A stretch of 64,000 nucleotides of DNA. Origin: Frigoribacterium sp. Leaf415 (lineage in GTDB: Bacteria > Actinomycetota > Actinomycetes > Actinomycetales > Microbacteriaceae). The stretch lies in contig NZ_LMQR01000001.1 in the NCBI RefSeq assembly GCF_001424645.1, positions 2,678,621 to 2,742,620 of the forward strand. The letters run 5' to 3'. The stretch's first letter is position 1, and every line of letters begins with the position of its first letter. Made by a program: the position numbers and the translations under genes. Positions 16,599 to 25,564 of this stretch are shown piece after piece. The notes under the pieces were generated by a model that saw only the letters and a list, made by a program, of their open reading frames with translations, searched no databases and was not told the DNA's origin.

Positions 16599-17108
16599 AT
16601 GATCACGTTCATCGTGGTGGGGGCGATCGGACTCCTGCTCCTGCTCGTCAGCATCGTCGTGGGCGACCTGCTCGACGTCTTCGACGTCGGTGACGGGCTC
16701 GTCTCGGGCGTCGCCCTGGGCGCTGCCCTGGCCATCTTCGGGCTCGCCGGGGTCGTCACGTCGCAGACCGACCTCGCGGCGGGGTGGACGTACGCCGTCG
16801 CCGTCGGCATGGCGCTCGTCGCCCTCGTGCTGATCCAGCTCGTCGTCCGCCGCGTGACCCGCCGCGAGAGCGGCGGCCACTGGTCACCCGTCGGGTTCGT
16901 CGGCGTCACGACCGAGGCCACCGGCCCGGCCGGCGGCGAGGTGCGACTCGACGACGTCCGCGAGCTCGAGCGTCGGCTCGCGACCAGTGACGCACGCATC
17001 GAGCGCGGCGTCCGCGTCCGCGTCGTGGCCGAGAACGGCCCGCGCGTGCAGGTCGAGGCGCTCGACGCCGGCGAGGCCTCCGTGTCACGTGATCCCCGGA
17101 CCAACTGA
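16599..17108 (+). CDS. NfeD-like membrane protein with OB-fold tail
   Basis: The 169-aa protein has three hydrophobic segments (about 3-22, 34-55, 63-87) and a soluble C-terminal part with a short beta-rich OB-like stretch (GVRVRVVAENGPRVQVEAL), as in NfeD proteins. NfeD proteins are regularly encoded beside SPFH/flotillin proteins and are thought to help organise membrane microdomains. That is the case here: the flotillin gene starts 11 bp after its stop, so the two form an operon. Confidence 0.75.
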   Translation: MITFIVVGAIGLLLLLVSIVVGDLLDVFDVGDGLVSGVALGAALAIFGLAGVVTSQTDLAAGWTYAVAVGMALVALVLIQLVVRRVTRRESGGHWSPVGFVGVTTEATGPAGGEVRLDDVRELERRLATSDARIERGVRVRVVAENGPRVQVEALDAGEASVSRDPRTN

Positions 17109-17119
17109 AAGGAAGCCCT

Positions 17120-18517
17120 GTGGACTTCATATCCTCGAACGTCAGCGTCGTCGCCATCGTCGTCGCCGTCGTCATCGTGCTCGCCCTGCTGTCGTTCGTC
17201 GCCAGCCGCGTCCGCCGCGTCCCGCCGAACGAGGCGCTGATCGTGGTCGGCCGTGGTGCCGAACGCTCCGAGGGCGGGGGCATCTCCAGCCCGCAGAAGG
17301 TCATCATCGGTGGCCGCACCTTCGTCTGGCCGATCTTCCAAGAGGGCTTCAAGCTGTCGCTCGAGCAGTACCAGACCCCGGTCGAGGTGCAGGCGATCGA
17401 CGCCAACTACATCCGCACCGCGGTCAAGGCGACGGTCAACTTCAAGGTGACCGGCACCGAAGACGGGGTGCGTCGCGCCGCCCAGCGCTACCTGTTGCAG
17501 CAGCAGCAGCTCCCCGTCATCGTGCAGCAGTCGCTCGAGGGGTCGATCCGCGGCCTCATCGGTGGCCAGCCGGTCGACGACCTGGTCAAGAACTTCTCGC
17601 GCCTCGCGGCCGACGCCGTGAACGAGACGAAGGGCGAGCTCGCCGAGCTCGGCCTCCAGATCGAGACGATGAACATCCGCGAGATCGAGACGCCGGGCAG
17701 CACGTACCTGGCCGACCGCGGGCGTGCCGAGGCCGCCGTCGCCAAGCAGAACGCCGACGTCGCCGAGGCCGAGGCCGAGCGCATCGCCGCACTGGCCCGC
17801 ATCGGCAACACCCAGCAGACGGCCGAGCGCCAGCTGCAGCTCGACGTGCGCCAGGCCCAGATCAAGGCCGAGACCGACCGGGCACAGGCCGAGGCCGCCG
17901 CCGCCGGCGAGCTCGCCCGGGCCATGCAAGACAAGCTGGTCGCCGAACAAGAGAGCATCGCCGTCGCCGAGCAGGCCAAGGTCAACCAGGAGCGACTCAA
18001 CATCGAGGTCCGTCAGCCCGCCGAGGCCGCGGCCTACGCGTCCGTGCAGAACGCCGAGGCCGAGCGCGACGCGGCCAACGCGGCCGTCGAGGCCGAGGCG
18101 TTCCGCCGCACCCAGCTCGCCGACGCCGCCCGCAACGCGGCCGAGAACGAGGCCGCGGCCGTCGAGGCCGCCGGTCGGGCCGAAGCCGCGGCGATCAAGG
18201 CCAAGGGTCTCGCCGAGGCCGAGGCGGTCGATGCCCTGGCCGAGGCGCAGGGCAAGTTCGGCCAGGCGGCGCTCGCGTCGCAGGTCATCTCGCGCCTGCC
18301 CGAGATCGCCCGCGAGATGGCGGCCCCGATGGGCAACATCGACGCCCTGACGGTGGTGTCGACCGACGGCGCCAACGAGCTGACCAAGTCCGTCGCCAAC
18401 AACATGACGCAGCTGCAGGACGTCGTGAAGGCCACGACGGGGCTCGACCTCGTCAGCGCGCTGGGCGGCTTCCTCGGGGGCAAGGCCGGGGCGTCCGGCC
18501 CCGTCGATCGCGCCTGA
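17120..18517 (+). CDS. Flotillin-like SPFH domain protein
   Basis: The 465-aa protein has an N-terminal membrane segment (about 5-31), an SPFH/band 7 domain (about 35-210; PPNEALIVVGRGAERSEGGG, YQTPVEVQAIDANYIRTAVKATVNFKV, ELAELGLQIETMNIREIE) and a long Ala/Glu/Gln coiled coil (about 215-400) with the repeated E-A motifs of flotillins. Flotillins scaffold liquid-ordered membrane patches. The GTG at 17120 is backed by AAAGGAAG 5 nt upstream. Its stop codon lies in a 10-bp tandem repeat. Confidence 0.92.
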   Translation: MDFISSNVSVVAIVVAVVIVLALLSFVASRVRRVPPNEALIVVGRGAERSEGGGISSPQKVIIGGRTFVWPIFQEGFKLSLEQYQTPVEVQAIDANYIRTAVKATVNFKVTGTEDGVRRAAQRYLLQQQQLPVIVQQSLEGSIRGLIGGQPVDDLVKNFSRLAADAVNETKGELAELGLQIETMNIREIETPGSTYLADRGRAEAAVAKQNADVAEAEAERIAALARIGNTQQTAERQLQLDVRQAQIKAETDRAQAEAAAAGELARAMQDKLVAEQESIAVAEQAKVNQERLNIEVRQPAEAAAYASVQNAEAERDAANAAVEAEAFRRTQLADAARNAAENEAAAVEAAGRAEAAAIKAKGLAEAEAVDALAEAQGKFGQAALASQVISRLPEIAREMAAPMGNIDALTVVSTDGANELTKSVANNMTQLQDVVKATTGLDLVSALGGFLGGKAGASGPVDRA

Positions 18518-18546
18518 CCTCGCCTGGCCTCGCCTGGCCTCGCCTG
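18511..18546 (+). repeat. 10-bp tandem repeat (x3.6) spanning the flotillin stop codon
   Basis: CGCCTGNCCT units lie at 18511, 18521 and 18531, with a partial unit at 18541. The flotillin TGA (18515-18517) is in the first unit; the later copies read CGCCTGGCCT. Confidence 0.85.
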
Positions 18547-18558
18547 ATCGCGCCCGCG

Positions 18559-18564
18559 TAGCCT
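18559..18564 (+). promoter_or_regulatory. -10 box TAGCCT, probable leaderless start
   Basis: TAGCCT ends 7 nt before the ATG at 18572. Confidence 0.5.
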
Positions 18565-18571
18565 CGGTCGC

Positions 18572-19552
18572 ATGCGTGCGATCGTCGTCGAGAAGGGCAG
18601 GGCCGTCGAGCTGAGAGAGCTCGACGAACCGGTCGCCGAGCCGGGTGACGTCGTCGTCGACGTCACCTGGTCCGGCATCAACTACAAGGACGGGCTCGCC
18701 CTGCGCGGCGACCCCGGGGTCGCCCGGGTCGACCCGCTCGTGCCCGGCATCGACCTGGTCGGCGTCGTGGCGTCCTCGGGCTCGTCACGCTTCGCACCGG
18801 GCGACGAGGTGCTCGTCAACGGTGCCGGCCACGGCGAGACCAGGCCCGGCGGCTTCGCCGAACGGGTCGTGATCGACCCCGACAGCGCCGTGCTGCTCCC
18901 CCGCGGCATCGACGGCCGACGCGCCGCCGCCATCGGCACGGCGGGTTTCACGGCGATGCTCAGCGTCCTCCGGCTCGAACGCGACGTCGGCCCGGACGAC
19001 GGCGACGTCGTGGTGACCGGGGCGGCCGGAGGCGTCGGGTCGGTGGCGATCGCGGTGCTGAGCCGCCTCGGGTACTCGGTCAGCGCCTCCTCGGGTCGCG
19101 TCACCGAGCAGGGCGACTACCTCCGCTCGCTCGGGGCCTCCACCCTGATCGACCGCGACGAGCTGTCCGGCGCGGGCAAGCCGATGCAGCGGGCCCGCTG
19201 GGCCGGCGGCGTCGACTCGGTCGGCAGCCACACCCTCGCCACCGTCCTGGCCCAGACCCGCTGGGGCGGCACCGTGACGGCCTGCGGGCTCGCCCAGGGC
19301 GCCGACCTCCCGACGACGGTGCTGCCGTTCATCCTGCGAGGGGTGACCCTGGCCGGCGTGAACTCGGTCGAGGCGCCCCTCGAGCTGCGGCAGCACGCCT
19401 GGGACCGGCTGGCGCGAGACCTCGACCTCGACCTGCTCGACTCGATGACCGACGAGGTCGCCCTGGCCGACGTGGTGGATGCCGGCGAGGCGATCCTGGC
19501 GGGTCGGACCCGCGGCCGGACGGTCGTGCGCGTCGGCGGATCGCGAATCTAG
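18572..19552 (+). CDS. AcuI/YhdH-type NADPH quinone or acryloyl-CoA reductase
   Basis: The 326-aa medium-chain reductase lacks zinc ligands. Signatures of the YhdH/AcuI branch are WSGINYKDGLALRGD, IGTAGFTAMLSV, the nucleotide loop VTGAAGGVGSVAIAVL, and the end segment VTACGLAQG followed by LPFILRGVTLAGVNSV. AcuI reduces acryloyl-CoA to propionyl-CoA and protects against this electrophile; the substrate is inferred from the family. It is a single gene with its own -10 box. Confidence 0.85.
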   Translation: MRAIVVEKGRAVELRELDEPVAEPGDVVVDVTWSGINYKDGLALRGDPGVARVDPLVPGIDLVGVVASSGSSRFAPGDEVLVNGAGHGETRPGGFAERVVIDPDSAVLLPRGIDGRRAAAIGTAGFTAMLSVLRLERDVGPDDGDVVVTGAAGGVGSVAIAVLSRLGYSVSASSGRVTEQGDYLRSLGASTLIDRDELSGAGKPMQRARWAGGVDSVGSHTLATVLAQTRWGGTVTACGLAQGADLPTTVLPFILRGVTLAGVNSVEAPLELRQHAWDRLARDLDLDLLDSMTDEVALADVVDAGEAILAGRTRGRTVVRVGGSRI

Positions 19553-19589
19553 AACTCCGGATCACCCATACGTACTCAGCCCACGGGTT

Positions 19590-19605
19590 TATGCTCGACA
19601 TGTCG
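19590..19605 (+). promoter_or_regulatory. -10 box TATGCT with overlapping palindrome CGACATGTCG
   Basis: TATGCT (19590-19595) is followed at once by the perfect 10-bp palindrome CGACATGTCG (19596-19605). The site lies about 100 bp before the GntR gene, so it could be its promoter with an operator at the transcription start. No clear -35 is seen. Confidence 0.45.
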
Positions 19606-19702
19606 GCGACCGGTTCAGGGCCGGGTCGACGAACCCGACCGACCGCGGTGCCCCGCACCGTCGACCGTCGCCACCCATCCGCACACACGACGGAGGCCCC
19701 CG

Positions 19703-20392
19703 ATGCCGATCCCCCAGAACGACGACCAGACGCCCGCTCCCCGCCGCCTGCTGCGCGACGTCGTCTACGACAAGATGTTCGCCGCGATCATCGACGGCAC
19801 CCTCGAGTTCGGCGAGCGTCTGAACGACGACCAGCTGGTCGCCTGGCTCGGCGTCTCCCGCACACCCGTCCGCGAGGCCATCGCCAAGCTCGCCGACCAG
19901 GCCCTGGTCGACATCGAGGCCAACCGCTACACGCGCATCGTCGACCCGTCCTACGGCGAGTTCGTCGACACCGTCGACGTCGGTTACGCCGTCTGGTCGC
20001 TCTTCGTCGAGCGGGCCGTGCCCAAGCTCGACAAGGCTCAGCGTGCCGAGGTCGTCGGCCTGCTCGACACCCGGGCCAAGGCCTTCAAGGCGAAGAAGGA
20101 AGAAGACATCGCGGGCCTCGTGCGGGCCAACGAGATCCTGTTGGCCGCGGCCGACAGCGAGTCGTTGACGCGCCTGTGGTCGAACACCGGCCCGCGCCTC
20201 CTGCTGCTGCTGCGTCGCCCGTCGGCGAACGGCATCTTCGACTACCCGCAGGCGCACGCCTTCACCGTGGCGTTCCGTGACGCCGTCAAGGCCGACGACG
20301 CCGCGGCGGCCGCCGCCGCCGTGCGCGAGCAGCCCGCACGCCTGCAGGGCCTGTTCGACCAGGTACGCGAGGCGGGCATCTACCGCGCGTGA
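19703..20392 (+). CDS. GntR family transcriptional regulator
   Basis: The 229-aa protein has an N-terminal winged helix (about 14-78; YDKMFAAIIDGTLEFGERLNDDQLVAWLGVSRTPVREAIAKLADQALV) and an all-helical FCD-like ligand domain. Its DNA-recognition core WLGVSRTPVR nearly equals both domains of the tandem regulator at 11522-12910, so they are paralogs. The ATG at 19703 has GGAGG 6 nt upstream. Its stop overlaps the start of the ABC ATPase gene by 4 bp (GTGA), so both are translated together. The ligand is unknown. Confidence 0.9.
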   Translation: MPIPQNDDQTPAPRRLLRDVVYDKMFAAIIDGTLEFGERLNDDQLVAWLGVSRTPVREAIAKLADQALVDIEANRYTRIVDPSYGEFVDTVDVGYAVWSLFVERAVPKLDKAQRAEVVGLLDTRAKAFKAKKEEDIAGLVRANEILLAAADSESLTRLWSNTGPRLLLLLRRPSANGIFDYPQAHAFTVAFRDAVKADDAAAAAAAVREQPARLQGLFDQVREAGIYRA

Positions 20393-21204
20393 CCTCAGCC
20401 CCCTCCGCGTCCGCCCCGGTGCCGCCCGTGCTCGACGTCGTCGACGCGCGGGTGACCCGGGGCGGTCGTGATCTGCTGCACGACGTGTCGCTGCGCGTCG
20501 ACGCCGGCCAGCACTGGGCGCTGATCGGCCCCAACGGAGCCGGCAAGACCACACTGCTGACCTTGTGCGGGGCGCTCGGCCACCCAACCGCGGGCACGGT
20601 CGACGTCCTCGGCCGCCGTCTCGGACGCGTCGAGCTGAGCGAGCTGCGCCGCCACATCGGCCACGTCGATCCCCGGCACCGCATGGTGGGCGACAACACC
20701 GTGCGCGAGGTCGTGCTGACCGGCTTCACGGGCAGCAGCGACCCGGTGCCCCGCTGGGCGCCCGGCGACGAGCAGGAGGCGCGGGTCGTCGACCTCGTCG
20801 CGAGCGTCGGCCTCTCGTCCCGCCTCTCGGCACGGTGGAGCGTGCTGTCCCAGGGCGAACGCGGTCGGGCACTGATCGCCCGCGCCCTGGTCTCGGAGCC
20901 GGCCCTGCTGCTGCTCGACGAACCGGCGACGGGACTCGACGTCGCGGCGCGGGAACACCTGCTCGACACCGTCGACGAGCTGCGCACGGCCCACCCCGGG
21001 ATGGCCTCGGTCACCGTGACGCACCATCTCGAGGACCTGCCGAGCAGCACGTCGCACGCGCTGCTGCTGCGCGACGGCGAGGTCTTCGCCACCGGCCCGG
21101 CCGACGAGGTGCTGACGTCCGACCTCGTGTCGGGCGCGTTCGACCACCCGCTCGTCATCGATCGGGCCGACGGTCGCTGGTCGGCCCGCGCCCGCCGCCG
21201 CTGA
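20389..21204 (+). CDS. ABC transporter ATP-binding protein
   Basis: The 271-aa single ABC domain has Walker A GPNGAGKTT, signature LSQGERGRALIARAL, Walker B LLLLDEP and the switch histidine in VTVTHH. No permease gene is adjacent, so it either works with a distant partner or, like ModF/YheS-type proteins, without one. It is coupled to the upstream GntR gene by a 4-bp overlap. GC content and codon use look like the neighbours. Confidence 0.88.
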   Translation: MTSAPSASAPVPPVLDVVDARVTRGGRDLLHDVSLRVDAGQHWALIGPNGAGKTTLLTLCGALGHPTAGTVDVLGRRLGRVELSELRRHIGHVDPRHRMVGDNTVREVVLTGFTGSSDPVPRWAPGDEQEARVVDLVASVGLSSRLSARWSVLSQGERGRALIARALVSEPALLLLDEPATGLDVAAREHLLDTVDELRTAHPGMASVTVTHHLEDLPSSTSHALLLRDGEVFATGPADEVLTSDLVSGAFDHPLVIDRADGRWSARARRR

Positions 21205-21278
21205 GCCGCCCGGTGCATCACGGCGCCACGCGTAGCCGCTGCCGGAGCGCCCGCCGCCGGCCCACCCGGCCAGCCGGT

Positions 21279-21334
21279 CACCCCGCCACCCCGCCACCCC
21301 GCCACCCCGCCACCCCGCCACCCCGCCACCCCGC
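21279..21334. repeat. 8-bp tandem repeat CACCCCGC (x7)
   Basis: Seven perfect copies of CACCCCGC run from 21279 to 21334 without spacers, and run straight into the left arm of the large palindrome. The rest of the 249-bp gap holds no gene. Confidence 0.95.
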
Positions 21335-21391
21335 CACGATGTAAACAACCCGCCAAGAAATGATGTGGCGGGTTGTTTACATCGTGGCGGG
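21330..21391. terminator. 62-bp perfect palindrome between convergent genes
   Basis: Two perfectly complementary 26-bp arms (21330-21355 and 21366-21391) flank a 10-nt loop AGAAATGATG. The arms contain the AT-rich core GATGTAAACAACC, unusual for this genome, bordered by CCCGCCA. It lies between the convergent ABC ATPase and hemL genes, so bidirectional termination is the simplest role; a dispersed palindromic element is an alternative. Confidence 0.6.
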
Positions 21392-21453
21392 ATGCGGCGG
21401 GGCAGGCCGAGCCCCCCGGCGAACCGGAACGGAGGCCGGCGCGCTCGCGCGGA

Positions 21454-22797
21454 CTAGTGCGGCGCCTGGGCGGCCGCGGCGGCCTTGGCCGCTGCGGGCA
21501 CGGCGTCGAGGATGCGCGACACCACGTCGTCGTCGTGGGCCGCCGTGACGAACCACGCCTCGAACACCGACGGCGGCAGGTTGACCCCGGCGTCGAGCAT
21601 GGCGTGGAAGAACGGCGGATAGCGCCAGGTCTGCTGGGCCCGGACGTCGTCGTAGTCGTTCGGGGCCGTCGGCGTGAAGGCGAAGGAGAAGAGCGACCCG
21701 GCGCGCTGGACGCTGTGCTCGACCCCCTCGGCGGACAGGGCGGCCGAGACGCCGGCCGACAGCTGGTCGGCGACGGTGTCGAGCCGGGCGTAGACCTCGG
21801 GCGTCGCGAGCCTCAGCGTGGCGATGCCGGCGGCGACGGCCACGGGGTTGCCGCTGAGCGTGCCCGCCTGGTACACCGGCCCGAGCGGGGCGAGGAAGTC
21901 CATCACCTCGGCGCGTCCGCCCAGGGCCGCCAGCGGCATGCCCCCGCCGATGACCTTGCCGAACGTGATGAGGTCGGGCTCCCACCCGGCGCCGTCGGGC
22001 ACGACCTGCGACGCCTCGAGGCCCCACCAGCCGGCGCGACCGACCCGGAAGCCGGTGAGCACCTCGTCGACGATCAGCAGCGAGCCGTGGCGTCGCGTAA
22101 TCTCGGACAGGCTGCGGTTGAAGCCGCGCTGCGGCGCGAGCACGCCCATGTTCGCGGCGGCCGCCTCGACGATGACGGCCGCGATGCGGGGGCCGTGCTC
22201 GTCGAAGGCCGCGCGCACGGCGTCGAGGTCGTTGTAGGGCAGGACGAGCGTCTGGGCCGCGGTCTCGGCCGTGATGCCGGCCGAGCCGGGCATCGACAGC
22301 GTGGCGACGCCCGAGCCGGCTTCGGCCAGCAGCGAGTCGGAGTGCCCGTGGTAGTGCCCGGCGAACTTCACGAGCAGGTCGCGACCGGTGTAGCCGCGGG
22401 CGAGACGGATGGCCGTCATGGTCGCCTCGGTGCCGGTGGACACCATGCGCAGCTTGCCGATCGGCCGCTGGTCGCCGACGGCGACGCGTTCCCGGACCAG
22501 CTCGGCGAGTTCGGTCTCGGCCGGGGTCGACGCCCCGAACGACAGGCCACGCGCCGCGGCCTGCTGCACGGCCTCGAGCACCTCGGGGTGCGTGTGCCCG
22601 AGGATGGCGGGGCCCCACGAGGCGACGAGGTCGACGTAGTCGCGCCCCTCGGCGTCGGTGACGTAGGCACCCTTGGCGCCCACCAGGAACCGTGGCGTCC
22701 CGCCGACGGAGCCGTAGGCGCGGACGGGCGAGTTCACGCCGCCCGGGATGGACCGCTTGGCCCGCGTGAAGTAGGTGTCGTTGCTCTGCTCGGTCAT
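21454..22797 (-). CDS. hemL: Glutamate-1-semialdehyde 2,1-aminomutase
   Basis: The 447-aa PLP enzyme converts glutamate 1-semialdehyde to 5-aminolevulinate, the second step of C5 heme synthesis. Motifs: [20 protein letters not shown], the mobile loop [22 protein letters not shown], and the PLP lysine in [13 protein letters not shown]. It is the last gene of the minus-strand heme run. Its ATG overlaps the hemB stop by one base (TGATG). No terminator other than the palindrome at 21330 follows. Confidence 0.96.
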   Translation of the reverse strand: MTEQSNDTYFTRAKRSIPGGVNSPVRAYGSVGGTPRFLVGAKGAYVTDAEGRDYVDLVASWGPAILGHTHPEVLEAVQQAAARGLSFGASTPAETELAELVRERVAVGDQRPIGKLRMVSTGTEATMTAIRLARGYTGRDLLVKFAGHYHGHSDSLLAEAGSGVATLSMPGSAGITAETAAQTLVLPYNDLDAVRAAFDEHGPRIAAVIVEAAAANMGVLAPQRGFNRSLSEITRRHGSLLIVDEVLTGFRVGRAGWWGLEASQVVPDGAGWEPDLITFGKVIGGGMPLAALGGRAEVMDFLAPLGPVYQAGTLSGNPVAVAAGIATLRLATPEVYARLDTVADQLSAGVSAALSAEGVEHSVQRAGSLFSFAFTPTAPNDYDDVRAQQTWRYPPFFHAMLDAGVNLPPSVFEAWFVTAAHDDDVVSRILDAVPAAAKAAAAAQAPH

Positions 22798-23786
22798 CAG
22801 AACCGCTCTTTCTGGAGGCGCGTGGCCAGTTCGGTGGCCCAGTACGTCAGGATCGCGTCCGCCCCCGCCCGCTTGATCGACAGGACGCTTTCGTAGGACG
22901 CGGCGTCGAGGTCGATCCAGCCGTTCGCGGCGGCCGCGTGGATCATCGCGTACTCACCGCTGATCTGGTACGCCCAGACCGGCACCGTGCTGGTCGCGGC
23001 GGTCTCGGCGAGGACGTCGAGGTAGCTCATGGCCGGCTTGACCATGACGACGTCGGCACCCTCGGCGATGTCGAGGTCGACCTCGCGGAGACCCTCGCGC
23101 CCGTTCGCGGCGTCCATCTGGTAGGTACGGCGGTCGCCGACGAGGGTCGACTGAACGGCCTCGCGGAAGGGGCCGTAGAAGGCCGACGCGTACTTGGCGG
23201 CGTAGGCGAGCAGTGCCGTGCCGCCGAACCCGGCCTCGTCGAGCGCGTCACGAGCCGAACCGATCTGGCCGTCCATCATGCCGCTCATGCCGATCAGCTG
23301 CGAGCCGGCCTCGGCCTGGACGACCGCCATCTCGTCGTAGCGGACCAGGGTGGCGTCGTTGTCGACCGAACCGTCGGCGGCGAGCACGCCGCAGTGGCCG
23401 TGGTCGGTGAACTCGTCGAGGCAGAGATCGGTCTGCACGACCAGCGCGCCCTGGGCGGCGTCGACCGCCACGCGGGTGGCCACGTTGAGGATGCCCTCGG
23501 GGTCGGTCGCGCCCGATCCGACGGCGTCCTTCTCGAGGGGCACGCCGAAGAGCATGACTCCGCCGACTCCGGCCTCGGCGGCCTGCTCGATCGCCCGGGG
23601 AAGGCTCGACAGGCTGTGGTGGACGACGCCCGGCATGGACGAGATCGGGGACGGCTCGTCGATGCCCTCGCGGACGAACATCGGCAGGACGAGATCGGCG
23701 GGGTGCAGGCGGGTCTCGGCTGTCAGACGGCGCAGGGCAGGGGTGGCACGCAGGCGGCGGGGCCGCACGCGGGGGAAGTCAGACAT
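22797..23786 (-). CDS. hemB: Delta-aminolevulinic acid dehydratase (porphobilinogen synthase)
   Basis: The 329-aa enzyme joins two 5-aminolevulinates to porphobilinogen. The Schiff-base lysines are in [19 protein letters not shown] and [12 protein letters not shown]. The metal loop reads [14 protein letters not shown], with Cys, Asp and His as potential ligands. The length is normal. The start ATG at 23786 shares a base with the hemD stop (TGATG), and the stop shares a base with hemL, so the three are coupled. Confidence 0.96.
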   Translation of the reverse strand: MSDFPRVRPRRLRATPALRRLTAETRLHPADLVLPMFVREGIDEPSPISSMPGVVHHSLSSLPRAIEQAAEAGVGGVMLFGVPLEKDAVGSGATDPEGILNVATRVAVDAAQGALVVQTDLCLDEFTDHGHCGVLAADGSVDNDATLVRYDEMAVVQAEAGSQLIGMSGMMDGQIGSARDALDEAGFGGTALLAYAAKYASAFYGPFREAVQSTLVGDRRTYQMDAANGREGLREVDLDIAEGADVVMVKPAMSYLDVLAETAATSTVPVWAYQISGEYAMIHAAAANGWIDLDAASYESVLSIKRAGADAILTYWATELATRLQKERF

Positions 23787-24577
23787 CAGTCCTTCTCGGT
23801 GGGGGTCGTTCCGGCGGACGGGCCGTCGAGGGCGTGGTCCACCACGGCCTCGACGAGGGCGGCCGCCGATCGGGTCTCGGCGATCAGGTGCACGGGCAGT
23901 CCCGCGGCACGGGCGTCGAAGGCGGTGCGCGGGCCGATGCACGCGACGAGGGTCGCCGACGGCAGGGGCGCCAGCTGGGCGGCGATCTGACGGGCCACGC
24001 TGCCCGAGGTCACGAGCAGCACGCCGATCGAGCCGTCGGCGACGCCGTCGCGCACCTCGGCCGAGACGGGCACGCCGACCGTGCGGTACGCGGAGACGAA
24101 CTCGGCGTCGAACCCGCGGGCCGACAGCCCGGCGACGAGGGTCGGCTCGGCCAGGTCGGACTGCGGCACGAGCACGCGACCGGTGACCTCGTCGGCCGGC
24201 CACTCCTTCACGAGCCCTCGGGCCGAGTTGTCGCCCTCGGGGACGAAGTCGACGCGGATGCCCGCCAGGCTCAGGGCGGCCGCGGTCGTCTCGCCGACCG
24301 CGGCGACCCGCGTCGACGCCGGGGGCCGGATGCCGTTGCCGACCAGGACGTCGACCGTGGTGGCGCTCGTGACGACGAGCCACTCGTAGACGCCGGATTC
24401 GAGACGGGCCAGGGCGGCGGCGAGCAGCTCGGGCGTCTCGGCGGGAGCGAAGTTGATGAGGGGGGCGATGACCGGCGCGGCACCGCGCGACCGGAGCGAG
24501 GCCGCGACCCCGTCGCCCCACTTGCCGCCGCGCGGCACCAGGACGCGGACGCCCTTGAGCGGCTTGTCGGCGGTCAC
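23786..24577 (-). CDS. hemD: Uroporphyrinogen-III synthase
   Basis: The 263-aa protein has the two-lobed HemD fold with few conserved residues. Visible family segments are [57 protein letters not shown] and [14 protein letters not shown]. It closes hydroxymethylbilane to uroporphyrinogen III. It overlaps hemC by 4 bp (GTGA) and touches hemB. Identity rests on motifs plus position between hemC and hemB. Confidence 0.9.
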   Translation of the reverse strand: MTADKPLKGVRVLVPRGGKWGDGVAASLRSRGAAPVIAPLINFAPAETPELLAAALARLESGVYEWLVVTSATTVDVLVGNGIRPPASTRVAAVGETTAAALSLAGIRVDFVPEGDNSARGLVKEWPADEVTGRVLVPQSDLAEPTLVAGLSARGFDAEFVSAYRTVGVPVSAEVRDGVADGSIGVLLVTSGSVARQIAAQLAPLPSATLVACIGPRTAFDARAAGLPVHLIAETRSAAALVEAVVDHALDGPSAGTTPTEKD

Positions 24578-25560
24578 GAGGCGCTGCCCAGGGGGTCACC
24601 GCCGGACGGTCCGCCGCCCAACGGGGCGAACTCGGCCGCGCCGGAGTCGAGCAGTTCGTCGACCACACGGCCGGCGACCTCGTGGACGTCGGCGAGCCGC
24701 GCGACGAGCGGGCCGTCGTCGAGCGAGACGGCGTGCGACGAGCTGAGGCGTCGGCTGCCGTCGGGGCTGTACACGGTCGCGCTGAGCAGCAGCAACCCGG
24801 CGTCGACGACGGCACTGGCACCGACGGGTGCCGCGCACCCGGCCTCGAGGCCGGCCAGCACGGCCCGCTCGGCCGTCACCACGAGACGGGTCTCTTCGTC
24901 TTCGATGGCGGCCAGACCGCGAGCGAGTGCCTCGTCGGGGTCGCCGTCGCGGACCTCGACGGCCAGCGAGCCCTGGCCCGGTGCGCTGGGCCAGAAGCCG
25001 AGCCCCAGCAGTTCGGTCGCGGCGTCGAGCCGTCCCAGGCGGCCGAGCCCGGCCGCGCTGAGCAGGACCGCGTCGAGGTCGACGCCGACGCGACCGAGCC
25101 GCGTGTCGACGTTGCCGCGGATGTCGATGACCTCGAGGTCGGGACGTCGCGAGAGCAACTGGGCGGCACGACGCGGCGACCCCGTGCCGACGCGAGCCCC
25201 CTCGGGCAGTCCCTCGAGGGTCAGCCCGTCGCGGGCGCACAGGGCGTCGCGGGCGTCCGCACGACCGGGCGTCGCCCCGATGACGAGACCGGGGTGCGTG
25301 GCGGTGGGCAGGTCTTTGAGGGAGTGCACGAGCGCGTCGCACTCGTCCGCGAGGAGCGCCTCGCGCAGGGCGCTGGCGAACACGCCGGTGCCCCCGAGCG
25401 ACGCCAGCGACTCACCGGTGCCCTGCGACCGGTCGCCCTCGGTCTTGATGCGGACGAGTTCGACGTCGTGGCCGGTCGCCGCCGCGATGCGGTCGGCGAC
25501 GGTGGTCGACTGGGCGACGGCCAGCGCGCTGCCCCGGGTTCCGATGCGGATGGTCGCCAC
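24574..25560 (-). CDS. hemC: Hydroxymethylbilane synthase (porphobilinogen deaminase)
   Basis: The 328-aa enzyme polymerises four porphobilinogens. Motifs: [26 protein letters not shown] with the catalytic Asp region, [24 protein letters not shown], and the dipyrromethane-binding cysteine in [11 protein letters not shown]. The GTG start at 25560 lies 4 bp after the hemH stop. Confidence 0.96.
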   Translation of the reverse strand: MATIRIGTRGSALAVAQSTTVADRIAAATGHDVELVRIKTEGDRSQGTGESLASLGGTGVFASALREALLADECDALVHSLKDLPTATHPGLVIGATPGRADARDALCARDGLTLEGLPEGARVGTGSPRRAAQLLSRRPDLEVIDIRGNVDTRLGRVGVDLDAVLLSAAGLGRLGRLDAATELLGLGFWPSAPGQGSLAVEVRDGDPDEALARGLAAIEDEETRLVVTAERAVLAGLEAGCAAPVGASAVVDAGLLLLSATVYSPDGSRRLSSSHAVSLDDGPLVARLADVHEVAGRVVDELLDSGAAEFAPLGGGPSGGDPLGSAS

Positions 25561-25564
25561 GGGG

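Noticed and set aside
15243..16880. A 545-codon minus-strand frame opposite pfkA
   Set aside because: Shadow of pfkA and of the repeats behind it; low-complexity translation.
21279..21334. CACCCCGC array as a CRISPR
   Set aside because: The units are 8 bp, adjacent without spacers, and no cas genes are present.
21330..21391. Large palindrome as inverted ends of an insertion sequence
   Set aside because: Only 10 bp lie between the arms, no transposase is nearby and no target duplication is evident.
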